From contig CBDCLY010000014.1 in the NCBI GenBank assembly GCA_965218715.1, positions 62,001-126,000 on the forward strand: 64,000 nt of DNA. The letters run 5' to 3'. The position numbers were made by a program, and so were the translations under genes. Below, in pieces: positions 27,017 through 35,538 of this stretch. The DNA comes from CBDCLY01 sp965218715. GTDB taxonomy: Bacteria; Bacteroidota; Bacteroidia; Flavobacteriales_E; Vicingaceae. Below the pieces are notes generated by a model. It worked only from the letters and a program-made list of their open reading frames with translations. It searched no databases and was not told the DNA's origin. Position 1 is the first letter of the stretch; the number at the start of each line of letters is the position of its first letter.

Positions 27017-27044
27017 TTGACTGGAATTCAATTGGTTATTTTTG
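27017..27044 (+). promoter_or_regulatory. Candidate aroB promoter
   Basis: TTGACT from 27017 is followed, after 17 bases counted from TTG, by TATTTTTG at 27037-27044, a good match to the Bacteroidota -33/-7 pair. The predicted transcription start is about 4 bp before the aroB ATG at 27052, giving an extremely short leader. Confidence 0.5.
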
Positions 27045-27051
27045 CTGGGCT

Positions 27052-28113
27052 ATGCTGAAGCAATTTGACCCCATTTTTTGCCAAAACTTGAATGTAGAAT
27101 TGTCTACCCTCTTATTGGAAGGAGATTTTAGCAGTATCCATGTTTTAATGGATGAAAATACACATCTAAATTGTTGGCCGCTGATTCATAAAGAAACATG
27201 GCCGAAATCCCCTAAACAAATTGTTATTCCAGCAGGTGAAGGTTCAAAGAATCTAGAAACTTGCAAAAGGATTTGGGCTACTTTATTGAACGATGGAGTG
27301 GATCGAAAGGGTTTAATTATCTCATTGGGTGGTGGAATGATCAGTGATCTAGCTGGCTTTGTAGCTGCCACTTATAAACGTGGAATTGAGACGATTTATA
27401 TACCAACAACATACCTGGCAATGGTAGATGCTTCAATAGGAGGAAAGTGTGGTGTTAATTTCGGAAATGCAAAAAACCAAATTGGTTTGTTTTCACTTCC
27501 CTATCGCATACTGATAGATACAGTTTTTTTAAACACACTTGAGAAGAAAGAAACACTAAGCGGTTATGCAGAGACTATCAAACATTCCTTAATTGTTGAT
27601 CACGATTTTTTTTACTCATTAAAAGAAAAATTGAATACCGAAGTTGTAGTTAGTAAAGAAATTATTCAAAAATCTTCTTCAATAAAACTAGACATCGTAA
27701 AAAAAGATCCGAGTGAAAATGACCTTAGGAAGAAGTTAAATTTTGGGCATAGTATAGGGCATGCCATTGAATCTTTTTTTATGAACAATAGTAAAGGACT
27801 GCCTCATGGTTTTGCCATTGCTGTCGGGATGTTACTTGAGGCTGATATTTCAAATCAAAAGGGAATGTTGACTCAAATAGAATTTTTAGAATTGAAAGAA
27901 TACATATTAAACACTTTCCCCTATTTAAAGATTCCTTCAGATCAATTCAATGCCCTTTTAGAATTGGTTCATCTTGACAAGAAAAAACAAGAGAAAAAGT
28001 TAAATTTTACCTTGCTAAGTGGGATTGGTTCATCTGAAATTAATTGTGATGTAAGTGATGATCAAATTCTTATTGCATTGGAGAATTATTTGAATTATGG
28101 GGAAATTAATTAA
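27052..28113 (+). CDS. aroB: 3-dehydroquinate synthase
   Basis: A 353-residue enzyme of the shikimate pathway (DAHP to 3-dehydroquinate). NAD- and Zn-binding signatures are clear: SLGGGMISDLAGFVAATYKRG, IPTTYLAMVDASIGGKCGVN, and two conserved His motifs in LNFGHSIGHAIE and GLPHGFAIAVGM. It overlaps the downstream aroA start by 17 bp. Pairing aroB and aroA gives two shikimate steps in one transcript. Confidence 0.95.
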   Translation: MLKQFDPIFCQNLNVELSTLLLEGDFSSIHVLMDENTHLNCWPLIHKETWPKSPKQIVIPAGEGSKNLETCKRIWATLLNDGVDRKGLIISLGGGMISDLAGFVAATYKRGIETIYIPTTYLAMVDASIGGKCGVNFGNAKNQIGLFSLPYRILIDTVFLNTLEKKETLSGYAETIKHSLIVDHDFFYSLKEKLNTEVVVSKEIIQKSSSIKLDIVKKDPSENDLRKKLNFGHSIGHAIESFFMNNSKGLPHGFAIAVGMLLEADISNQKGMLTQIEFLELKEYILNTFPYLKIPSDQFNALLELVHLDKKKQEKKLNFTLLSGIGSSEINCDVSDDQILIALENYLNYGEIN

Positions 28114-29320
28114 GCTTCCTGTAAAACAAGATATTGAGGGAATTGATTTGCCAATATCCAAAAGCATTGCAAATCGGCAATTGCTAATGTTGGCTTTAGA
28201 AGAAAAAAAATTACCAAACCTTGATCCAAATTGGCCTGAAGATGTGAAAGTGATGCATCAAGCCTTGGGTGAAAGAGGTCTAGAAAAAAACCTTAAGCTT
28301 TCTGGTTCAGCATTGCGATTCCTTTTAGCATATTTCTCAATTAAAGAAGGCATTCATGTTCTAGTTGGCGAAAAACGCCTAATGGAGAGGCCAATTAATG
28401 AATTGGCTATGGCATTAGGTGAATTAGGCGCCGAGATATCCTTTATAAAACAAGAGGGTAAGCTTCCAATAGAAATAAAGGGAAAGCCTTTGGAGGGTGG
28501 ACAAGTGTCTATTAATGTATCACAAAGTAGTCAGTATTTAACTGCACTTCTTCTAATTGCGCCCTATTTGTCCAAAGGTTTAAGCATTAATTATAAAACA
28601 GAAATTAGTTCAGTTTCATATGTTCAGTTGAACATAGGAATTATGAAAAAAGCAGGAGTTTCAGTTCATTCAATGAGGAACTCCTTTTCAGTTGAACCGG
28701 GAAGGTATTGCAATGTAAACTGGGAGCCAGAGGCAGATTGGTCTTCCGCTTCATTCATTTATTTGGCATTTCTATTATCAAATATTGAAAGCCTAATCAT
28801 CAAAAACATAGAGAATAACTCTCTTCAAGGTGATCAATCCATACTGGGAATATTCGAAGAATTTGGAGTTCAATCCACTTTTGAAGGCGATCATCTTAAA
28901 CTTGGTAAGAAATCTAAAGTTTTGGAAAAGCATGAATTCGATTTAAATGCAAGTCCTGATTTAATCATGCCTATTGCTGTTGCATTAGCGGTGCAGTCCT
29001 CTAAAGAAGCTGTAATTAAAGGAATTCAAACCTTAAAGCACAAGGAGTCTGATCGTGTTCAAGCTTTAATTTCTGAGTTAAAAAAGATGGGATCTATTCT
29101 AGTAGAAAAGAACAATGAACTCATAATTAAGCCATCCACTCAATTGCCTAAAGCATTAACTTTTGAAGCCCACAATGACCACAGAATAATAATGAGTTTG
29201 GCTCCTTTGGCATTTTTGATACCTGAAGTAGGAATAAGTGGAGGAGAAACAGTTAATAAAAGCTTCCCTCATTTTTGGTTACAATTGGCAAAAATGGGAT
29301 TAGTACTAAATGCCGATTAG
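28097..29320 (+). CDS. aroA: 3-phosphoshikimate 1-carboxyvinyltransferase (EPSP synthase)
   Basis: A 407-residue EPSP synthase with somewhat divergent motifs. SKSIANRQLL replaces the usual SKSxSNR, SGSALRFLLAYF replaces SGTxxR, and HKESDRVQAL plus NDHRIIMSLAPLA are well conserved. It joins shikimate-3-phosphate and PEP. The sequence is slightly shorter than typical (~430) but spans both domains. Translation is likely coupled to aroB through the 17-bp overlap. The stop shares a TTAG with the convergent gene. Confidence 0.92.
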   Translation: MGKLIKLPVKQDIEGIDLPISKSIANRQLLMLALEEKKLPNLDPNWPEDVKVMHQALGERGLEKNLKLSGSALRFLLAYFSIKEGIHVLVGEKRLMERPINELAMALGELGAEISFIKQEGKLPIEIKGKPLEGGQVSINVSQSSQYLTALLLIAPYLSKGLSINYKTEISSVSYVQLNIGIMKKAGVSVHSMRNSFSVEPGRYCNVNWEPEADWSSASFIYLAFLLSNIESLIIKNIENNSLQGDQSILGIFEEFGVQSTFEGDHLKLGKKSKVLEKHEFDLNASPDLIMPIAVALAVQSSKEAVIKGIQTLKHKESDRVQALISELKKMGSILVEKNNELIIKPSTQLPKALTFEAHNDHRIIMSLAPLAFLIPEVGISGGETVNKSFPHFWLQLAKMGLVLNAD

Positions 29321-29688
29321 TGGTGTTTTTTATGGTGCTTTCGCTTTGCATTCTCCCTAGTTATTCTAGCTTTTAACTGCAATGCAACCAGTACAATGTA
29401 GGCTAAAAATAGGCTTAGAAAAACGTAATACAGGATGATAAAATTAAGTATACTGTAGTCCTGTGAAATCAGGTAGGAAAGAGAAGCATTAAATAGGTTT
29501 ACAATAATTGCAATGTTGCTGCTTCTTCTCGAATTTTTAAGAAATGAAGCTAAATTCAAAAGTCCATTAAACAATATAATCATCCCAAAATAAAGGTCAT
29601 TCCTAATAAAGAATTCGAAGGAGATGCTTAAATAAATTAATGTGCTAACAAGAAAAAAGGAATTGTATATTTTTTGGTTTTGTTTCAT
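29317..29688 (-). CDS. Small integral membrane protein, unknown
   Basis: A 123-residue protein with about four hydrophobic helices and a strongly basic, His/Lys-rich C-terminus (KRKHHKKHH). No family is recognised. It is 1 bp downstream of the HHH-domain protein gene and probably co-transcribed with it. The His/Lys tail might bind metal or membrane phosphates; this is a guess. Confidence 0.65.
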   Translation of the reverse strand: MKQNQKIYNSFFLVSTLIYLSISFEFFIRNDLYFGMIILFNGLLNLASFLKNSRRSSNIAIIVNLFNASLSYLISQDYSILNFIILYYVFLSLFLAYIVLVALQLKARITRENAKRKHHKKHH

Positions 29689-29689
29689 T

Positions 29690-31777
29690 TTAGAATTTTA
29701 TTCTAAGTTGGGTCTTGATTTCACTTTTGAGATGTCCAGAAATAGCATCTTTTCCACTTCCTATTTCATTTCGGTCTGCATAACTTGTTTGTGCATATCT
29801 CAACCATAAATCAACTCCTCGAGTAATGTGATATTTACAAAGTAAATAAAATCTAGTTCCTCTTCCAGAGTATGCAGGTATAGAAAATGCATATAGGACA
29901 TCATTTTCATAGGCATAAATTCTACTATCATAAGAATCGCTTTCAAAAATGGCAAATCTGGCTGAAAAGGACAAGGGAGAGCTTAATTTTTTGTAGCTAA
30001 TGTCTTGATACATTAAAAACCCACTAGATGTTTCTTGTTTATCTAATGAATAATTGGAAACCTCTATTCTTGATTTTAATCGGATCTCCTTAGAGGCTTT
30101 ATAAGAAAAATGAAAGCGATAATTGTTCAATTTTTCTTGCTCCAAAGAGTTTAATCCAATCTGCTCAAGAGAAGTGTTTCGATCTCTTGCACGTTGGCGG
30201 TATCTAAAGTATACTTCAACACTTTTCCTTGGTTTATAATCCAACTGCACCAGGTAGCGTTGGCCTTTTGACGGAGCGTCTGTTTGAAACCTTAACCAAT
30301 TGAAATGGTACCGATCTACAAAACTAGAGAGGTTGAATTGTTTGCTTATTTTGAAGTTTACTCCAATAAAGGTGCTATTCTCATTGGTGTTGAGTGAATT
30401 TTCTCCGATGGCATTACTTTGAATTGGAATGTAGTTTCGATCAAATCTTCTATGCTGAATTGCCACTGATAACCTTGGGTCTAGGACTGCAATTAATCCA
30501 TTGGTGTAGGCTATTCCACCATCTATGCTTTTTGCAAATTCTCCAAAGAAATTGATGTTTCGCATTAGGTAGTTGTAATCCATTCCTATGTTCGAATTGC
30601 TTTCGTCCAATTGACTAAACTGATTGTATATTCGTTGAGATGGGTTAAACTTTCCTCCCAATTGATTATGTACTCCTGTTAGTCCAATTTGGAAATTGTC
30701 TTTTTTATATTGGATGTTTCCTCCAGTGTACTGATTGAGAATTGAATTTTTATTCTCAAGTTCTCCTTTAGTTCTGTGGAACCCGCCCTCCAATAGAGAG
30801 CTAACGATTACCTCATTACTTATGCTATCTAATCCTGATATATTTGCATCAACTTTTTGACTAGAATGAAAGAAAGTAATTGTAATGGGCTTTAAATCTA
30901 TGCTAATTCCGCCACCACGTAAAAACAGATCTTCTTGAACTGAAGAGTATCTTCTTAAACCTGGTGCATTACGTTTTAAGGTAAAAATATTAGGAGTTCT
31001 GCCAAATGCAAGGCCAGACCAGAACGTAAGGCCTTGTCCGAATTGAGCCTGAAAATCACCTATTGCTACTTGTTTTACCTTTCCAAAATTTTGCAAAAAG
31101 AGATGAGCAGAGTAAAAATCAAATCCATTCTTCTGTTTCCCTTTAAAAAATTGCTCCCCGGCATCTTTTTCGCCTGTAAATCCAAAACTTAAGTTATTGG
31201 CATAATTGAAACGATATCTTGTAAAGAGTTTATCTGGACTACCTAAATACCTTGCATTTTCATTGTCTAATAAATCAGCCTCACTAATTTCACTAAAACC
31301 TTCTTGTTCTTCCAATATTCTTGTATGCCGAATAAATAATTCAGAACTCCCTTCTTTTAATATTCGTTTAAGGTTAATATTTGGTTGATCTAAATCCTTT
31401 TTTACTTGAACAAAAGGCCTGAGCATTAATATGTCATCAATGTCGAAGCCATCTATACTTTGTAGCTCTTCAACAGCTATTAATTTGCCATTTTGTTTGA
31501 TGTGCAATAATAGATTATTGATTTGAAGTCCATTCATTAAGCCTAAATCAAGCAGTTGAGATTCATCCACATGATTGATATTAAGTGGATGTTCAAAAAA
31601 GTAATCCAGTTGGTCAAATAAACTGGTGTAGTCATTTGTCCCTCCTTCATTGCTTTCAAGCAAGAAATCGACTCTTTGTTCTATGATTTCATTTTTAGTC
31701 TGCTCATTTTGCGAATACAAAAGTGAGGACCCAAGAAACAAGAAAAAAACCAGAAAATACTTCAGTTTATTTTTCAT
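29690..31777 (-). CDS. Exported helix-hairpin-helix domain protein with outer-membrane-barrel-like C-terminus
   Basis: A 695-residue protein with a signal peptide (1-22). Residues ~55-125 (PLNINHVDESQLLDLGLMNGLQINNLLLHI, then VEELQSIDGFDIDDI) form ComEA-like helix-hairpin-helix units. The rest is beta-rich with repeated aromatic strand patterns, as in outer-membrane proteins, and ends KTQLRIKF. This combination is a recurrent Bacteroidota family. A role in DNA uptake is conceivable from the HHH but unproven. It overlaps the PorV/PorQ-like gene by 11 bp (ATGAAAAATAA), implying tight coupling. Confidence 0.78.
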   Translation of the reverse strand: MKNKLKYFLVFFLFLGSSLLYSQNEQTKNEIIEQRVDFLLESNEGGTNDYTSLFDQLDYFFEHPLNINHVDESQLLDLGLMNGLQINNLLLHIKQNGKLIAVEELQSIDGFDIDDILMLRPFVQVKKDLDQPNINLKRILKEGSSELFIRHTRILEEQEGFSEISEADLLDNENARYLGSPDKLFTRYRFNYANNLSFGFTGEKDAGEQFFKGKQKNGFDFYSAHLFLQNFGKVKQVAIGDFQAQFGQGLTFWSGLAFGRTPNIFTLKRNAPGLRRYSSVQEDLFLRGGGISIDLKPITITFFHSSQKVDANISGLDSISNEVIVSSLLEGGFHRTKGELENKNSILNQYTGGNIQYKKDNFQIGLTGVHNQLGGKFNPSQRIYNQFSQLDESNSNIGMDYNYLMRNINFFGEFAKSIDGGIAYTNGLIAVLDPRLSVAIQHRRFDRNYIPIQSNAIGENSLNTNENSTFIGVNFKISKQFNLSSFVDRYHFNWLRFQTDAPSKGQRYLVQLDYKPRKSVEVYFRYRQRARDRNTSLEQIGLNSLEQEKLNNYRFHFSYKASKEIRLKSRIEVSNYSLDKQETSSGFLMYQDISYKKLSSPLSFSARFAIFESDSYDSRIYAYENDVLYAFSIPAYSGRGTRFYLLCKYHITRGVDLWLRYAQTSYADRNEIGSGKDAISGHLKSEIKTQLRIKF

Positions 31778-32618
31778 TGTTTGCTTGGTTTGACTTCTTT
31801 ATTCTATAGGCCAGAGAGATTTGTGGACTAAATCCTAATCGATCATATAATTGAGATGATAGGTCCAATGACCAATCTCCAAGCAACAAGCCAAAACCAA
31901 AGCTTGGCGAACTTGGCTCACTTGCATAACCTAATCTAAAAAAGAATTGTTCGTTTGGTTGATATTCTAATCCCATTTTTACATTAGGGTCATGGTCTAA
32001 GTCCTTGTCGTATTCGTTAAAAATTTGAACCTTTTTACTAATCTTATAGGCAAGTCCGAGCCTAATAATGCTTGGGTAGGCCTCCTCATTGTATTCATTC
32101 AGTTTAAGTCGGTTCGGATTAATTACTACTGCTGCAATGCTAAGGTTGTCATTTAGTTTTCCTTGAATCCCTACATTCCCTGATAAACCAGATTTCTCGC
32201 CATAACCCTCACCAATTTGAGTACTTAAGTAATTCAGTTGAACACCTATCGAAAAATTTGGGCTTAATTGTTGGCCATAACTTAAACCAATTTTATTTTC
32301 TTGATACAACTCAAACCCGAACTGTTGTATGCTTAATCCAAATGCTCCATTTGAAGTAGGGTAAGCGATTATGGCAGATTGTTGGGCTAATTCTTCTAAA
32401 AGAAAGTAGTTTTCATAGTTCAAGCCTCCAGCAAAAGATTTTACTTGTGAAAGTCCGGCTGGATTATTTTCTGCAGACCAAAGGTCGTATTGAAGGCTTG
32501 CAATACCTGATAAACCAGCAGACCTTGCACCAACGGATTTCCCGTCTTTGCCAGCAAATACAAAGGAGGCCTTAAGTAGAAGCGAAATCGAGAGAATTAA
32601 GTAAGCAGTAAATTTCAT
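31767..32618 (-). CDS. PorV/PorQ-like outer-membrane protein
   Basis: A 283-residue protein from the ATG at 32618 (the longer frame starts with a TTG). The signal peptide ends near VFAG, followed by SVGARSAGLSGIASLQYDLWSAENNPAGL, the FadL/PorV-type N-terminal signature, and amphipathic strands throughout. PorV/PorQ-type barrels act in type IX secretion or as channels. A T9SS-type cargo is encoded at 43468, but the assignment to T9SS itself is inference. It lies directly upstream of the HHH protein gene in one transcript. Confidence 0.75.
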   Translation of the reverse strand: MKFTAYLILSISLLLKASFVFAGKDGKSVGARSAGLSGIASLQYDLWSAENNPAGLSQVKSFAGGLNYENYFLLEELAQQSAIIAYPTSNGAFGLSIQQFGFELYQENKIGLSYGQQLSPNFSIGVQLNYLSTQIGEGYGEKSGLSGNVGIQGKLNDNLSIAAVVINPNRLKLNEYNEEAYPSIIRLGLAYKISKKVQIFNEYDKDLDHDPNVKMGLEYQPNEQFFFRLGYASEPSSPSFGFGLLLGDWSLDLSSQLYDRLGFSPQISLAYRIKKSNQANNEK

Positions 32619-32706
32619 AAACCGAATGTACAAATCTTAGCTAAGTTTTTTCGGATGTTTTAGTTCTAAAAATTCAGACTTTCAAATGCTTTGATATCTT
32701 TACAAG

Positions 32707-33246
32707 ATGCGAATGTTATCCCAATTAATCATGTGGTTGAGCTCTTGGAAAATAGTAGGTGATGCTCCAAAAGAGAAAAAATTCATCATGATTGCTGCGC
32801 CTCATACTAGCAATTGGGATTTTTTATATGCACGCTCCGCATTCTACATTCTTCGAATACCAATGAGGTATACAATTAAAAGTGAATTGTTCTTTTTTCC
32901 GCTTGGAGCAATTCTAAAAGCCATGGGTGGAATTTCAATAGACAGAAATCAAAAAGGGAACATGGTCGACAAAATGGTTGACATCTATAAGGGGGAAGAT
33001 CAGATGAGTATCCTTATTACACCCGAAGGGACTAGAAGTCATTCACCAGAGTGGAAAAAAGGCTTTTATTACATTGCATTAAAGGCAAAAATCCCTATTT
33101 ATTTAGGCTATTTAGATTATTCTAAAAAGCATGCAGGGATAGGACCTAGAATTCTACCTAGTGGTGATTACGAAAAGGATTTAAAAGAGATACAGGATTT
33201 TTATCGTGGTATTGTTGCAAAGTACCCTAAAGATGGTGTGCACTAG
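32707..33246 (+). CDS. Lysophospholipid acyltransferase family protein (PlsC-like)
   Basis: A 179-residue membrane-associated acyltransferase. The catalytic HX4D motif is HTSNWD (residues 33-38), the glycerol-phosphate motif is ITPEGTRS and an SIDR-like block follows KAMGG. It transfers an acyl chain to a lysolipid or a related acceptor. It is short, lacking N-terminal helices typical of PlsC, so an ornithine-lipid-type or other acceptor is possible. A weak -7 element (TATCTTTA, 32695-32702) lies just before the ATG. The stop shares CTAG with the convergent gene. Confidence 0.85.
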   Translation: MRMLSQLIMWLSSWKIVGDAPKEKKFIMIAAPHTSNWDFLYARSAFYILRIPMRYTIKSELFFFPLGAILKAMGGISIDRNQKGNMVDKMVDIYKGEDQMSILITPEGTRSHSPEWKKGFYYIALKAKIPIYLGYLDYSKKHAGIGPRILPSGDYEKDLKEIQDFYRGIVAKYPKDGVH

Positions 33247-33935
33247 GCTCTTATCGCAAGCTTAAAACCAACTCCATGAACGTTGATGATTTGAATTTTA
33301 TCATCTTTCTTGAGGTACTTCCTTAGCCTAGAGATGAAAACATCCATGCTTCTCCCATTGAAATAATCATCATTTCCCCAAATGCTCTTTAAAGCTAAAT
33401 CCCTATTCATTACCTGGTTTACAGATAGGTATAACAAACGCAGAAGATCCGCTTCTCTTTTTGTTAATTTTTGAATTTCTTCATTAAAAATGAGGTATTG
33501 GTTGGTGTAGTCGAATTCATAATCTCCCAATTTTATAATTTTCTCACTTTCTTTAGATTTTGGCAATTCGTTATTACGATCGAAAATGTTACTAATTCTT
33601 TGTAGTAATTCATCCATTTCAAAAGGCTTACAGAGGTAATCCTCTCCTAGCTTCAAGCCCTTCAATTTATCACCAAGCATAGATTTGGCGGTTAAAAACA
33701 TGAATGGAAGTTCTGGTTTACTTTCTACTAAATCTTCAGCAACATCAAAACCGCTTTTTTGAGGAAGCATAACATCTAAAATTGCCAATTGGTATACACC
33801 ATTTAAACATCGTTTTAGCCCATCTTCTCCATTTGTCGACCAATCCACTTCATATCCATTTGATTCTAATTGGTCTTTGATAACAAAGCCTAGATTCAAA
33901 TCATCTTCTATCAAAATTATTTTTGCTTTATTCAT
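33243..33935 (-). CDS. OmpR-family response regulator
   Basis: A 230-residue regulator. The receiver (1-120) has the acidic pocket IEDD at 9-12, phospho-acceptor Asp54 in LAILDVMLP, a Thr in LTAKS and the lysine of CKPF. The winged-helix domain (~130-230) carries LTKREADLLRLL and GRSMDVFISRLRKYL. It overlaps the histidine kinase gene upstream by 8 bp (ATGAATAA). Its wing domain closely resembles the C-terminal domain of the membrane regulator at 53167. Confidence 0.93.
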   Translation of the reverse strand: MNKAKIILIEDDLNLGFVIKDQLESNGYEVDWSTNGEDGLKRCLNGVYQLAILDVMLPQKSGFDVAEDLVESKPELPFMFLTAKSMLGDKLKGLKLGEDYLCKPFEMDELLQRISNIFDRNNELPKSKESEKIIKLGDYEFDYTNQYLIFNEEIQKLTKREADLLRLLYLSVNQVMNRDLALKSIWGNDDYFNGRSMDVFISRLRKYLKKDDKIQIINVHGVGFKLAIRA

Positions 33936-35207
33936 TGTAGCCAGGTAAATAAACTCTAAAGGTTGAACCAGATTTAATTTGACTCTTTAATTGGATTTTT
34001 CCTCCGTGTTGACGAATAATTTTTCGGACATAATTTAAACCAATTCCAAAACCTTTAACATCGTGCTGATCACCAGTTGGCACTCGATAGAATTTCTCAA
34101 ATACATGTTTCTGCTGCTCTCTAGTCATTCCAATCCCGTTGTCTTTTACACGAATATAAATTCCTTTTTTATGGTCACTGGTGCTGATGTCGATGTTGGG
34201 CTGGCCACTACTGTATTTTATAGCATTATCAATCAGGTTAAACATTATGTTCGTTAGATGGATTTTATCTCCCTTAACTAAATTGTTGCTTGCTTTTAAC
34301 TGAGAATGAATTTTTCCTTCGTTTTTGTTGAGAATAAGCTCGAAACCAGTAATTGTATTGGTAATTACATCATGGATGTCTACTTTTTCATTGTCAAAAT
34401 CCACCTTCTTTTTGTCTAAAGATGCCATTTGCAAAACCTTTTCTACCTGATTTTTCAATCGTTCAGTTTCTTCCTTAATGATCTTAGCATAATTGCTCAA
34501 GCGCTCTGGATTCTTAGTGATATTAGGATTTTCTAAAACTTCTGTCGACAAAGAAATGGTGCTAATGGGAGTCTTTAGCTCATGGGTCATGTTATTAATA
34601 AAATCTGTTCTGATTTCAGAAAGTTTCTTTTGCTTAAGAATTACCCAAATGGTATAAGTGAAAAACCCAACTACCAGCAATAGGAATAGGGTAGAGACGA
34701 TCCAGATGTCCATCTCATTTACGATATAAGAAGTTTTATTAGGAAAGTATACTCCAAAATAATGGGAAACTTGTCGCCATTTCTGATCTTTTGTGGCCGA
34801 TACCACTAAGTTTTTTTCTTCTGATCCAAGCGAAACATAATTTCCAAAAACAATGGAATCGTTAAAGCAATCATACACTACATATTCAAAATCATAGTCT
34901 AAGTTTCTATTCTTGAACTCTTGTTTTAATAAATTCTCTAAAACATAGGGGTGGAGGGTATCATTAGTGAAGGCTAGATAATAATTTGAAGAGAGCTGTT
35001 TAACTGTGGTTCGTAAATAGCAGCGCTATCGGAATTCATTTTTTGAACTTCATGAACCACATTCGTAAGTGCAATGTGAACCCTGTCGTTGAATTGCTTT
35101 TCTTGAAGGCTAAAGGCTTTCTTTACCCAAAACACCTGAAAGCTAAATACACCAATTACAGTAAATAATGCAAAGAATACGATTAGTCGAATTGTTTTTC
35201 TGTTCAT
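33928..35207 (-). pseudogene. Sensor histidine kinase, split by a one-base frameshift
   Basis: The N-terminal part starts at 35207 (transmembrane helix ~9-27, periplasmic region) and runs into a stop at 34974; the remainder continues in another frame through the second membrane helix, the HisKA box (MTHELKTP), the N-box (LIDNAIKYS) and the G-boxes (GIGM, GFGIGLNYV). Adding one T to the TTT run at 34985-34987 (one A in the coding strand) restores a 426-residue kinase with no other defect. Partner of the response regulator at 33243. The break is either a sequence error or a recent mutation. Confidence 0.85.
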
Positions 35208-35249
35208 GGTCTTGCGAATATAATGCTAATCTAAATTTGAAATTATACG

Positions 35250-35265
35250 TTAACTTATTATTAAC
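35250..35265. promoter_or_regulatory. Candidate OmpR-family direct repeat (TTAAC x2, 11-bp phase)
   Basis: TTAAC occurs at 35250-35254 and again at 35261-35265, an 11-bp spacing typical of tandem sites for OmpR-like regulators. It lies between the kinase gene and the divergent small gene at 35287, so it could serve autoregulation. Repeats this short in AT-rich DNA may be coincidence. Confidence 0.3.
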
Positions 35266-35286
35266 AGTTTTGCGTTATTTTGACAA

Positions 35287-35529
35287 ATGATATTTCCTCA
35301 ATATAGAATGTACTCAAATGGTTTGTCTTATTTTGAAATACTTAATGAGTCAAATTTTATTGAGTACAAAATGTTGGGTAAGAAAGTTGAGGTTTATAAC
35401 ATTGAAGCAAAAATATTACCCGAAAGAAATTTCATTCAAGACATGTTAGTTAATGAAGGAAACCATTGGCTGATCATTGATGAAAAAGAATTCAATAAAT
35501 TTTTAAATAATAAACTACTAATCAATTAA
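35287..35529 (+). CDS. Small conserved-looking protein, unknown
   Basis: An 80-residue, probably cytosolic protein without a signal peptide or membrane segment. It has a mix of aromatic residues early (FPQYRMYSNGLSYFEI) and a charged C-terminal helix (EKEFNKFLNNK). I recognise no family. It is divergent from the two-component system and 9 bp upstream of the DPP III gene, so it may be co-transcribed with the latter. Confidence 0.6.
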   Translation: MIFPQYRMYSNGLSYFEILNESNFIEYKMLGKKVEVYNIEAKILPERNFIQDMLVNEGNHWLIIDEKEFNKFLNNKLLIN

Positions 35530-35538
35530 TACCACAAA

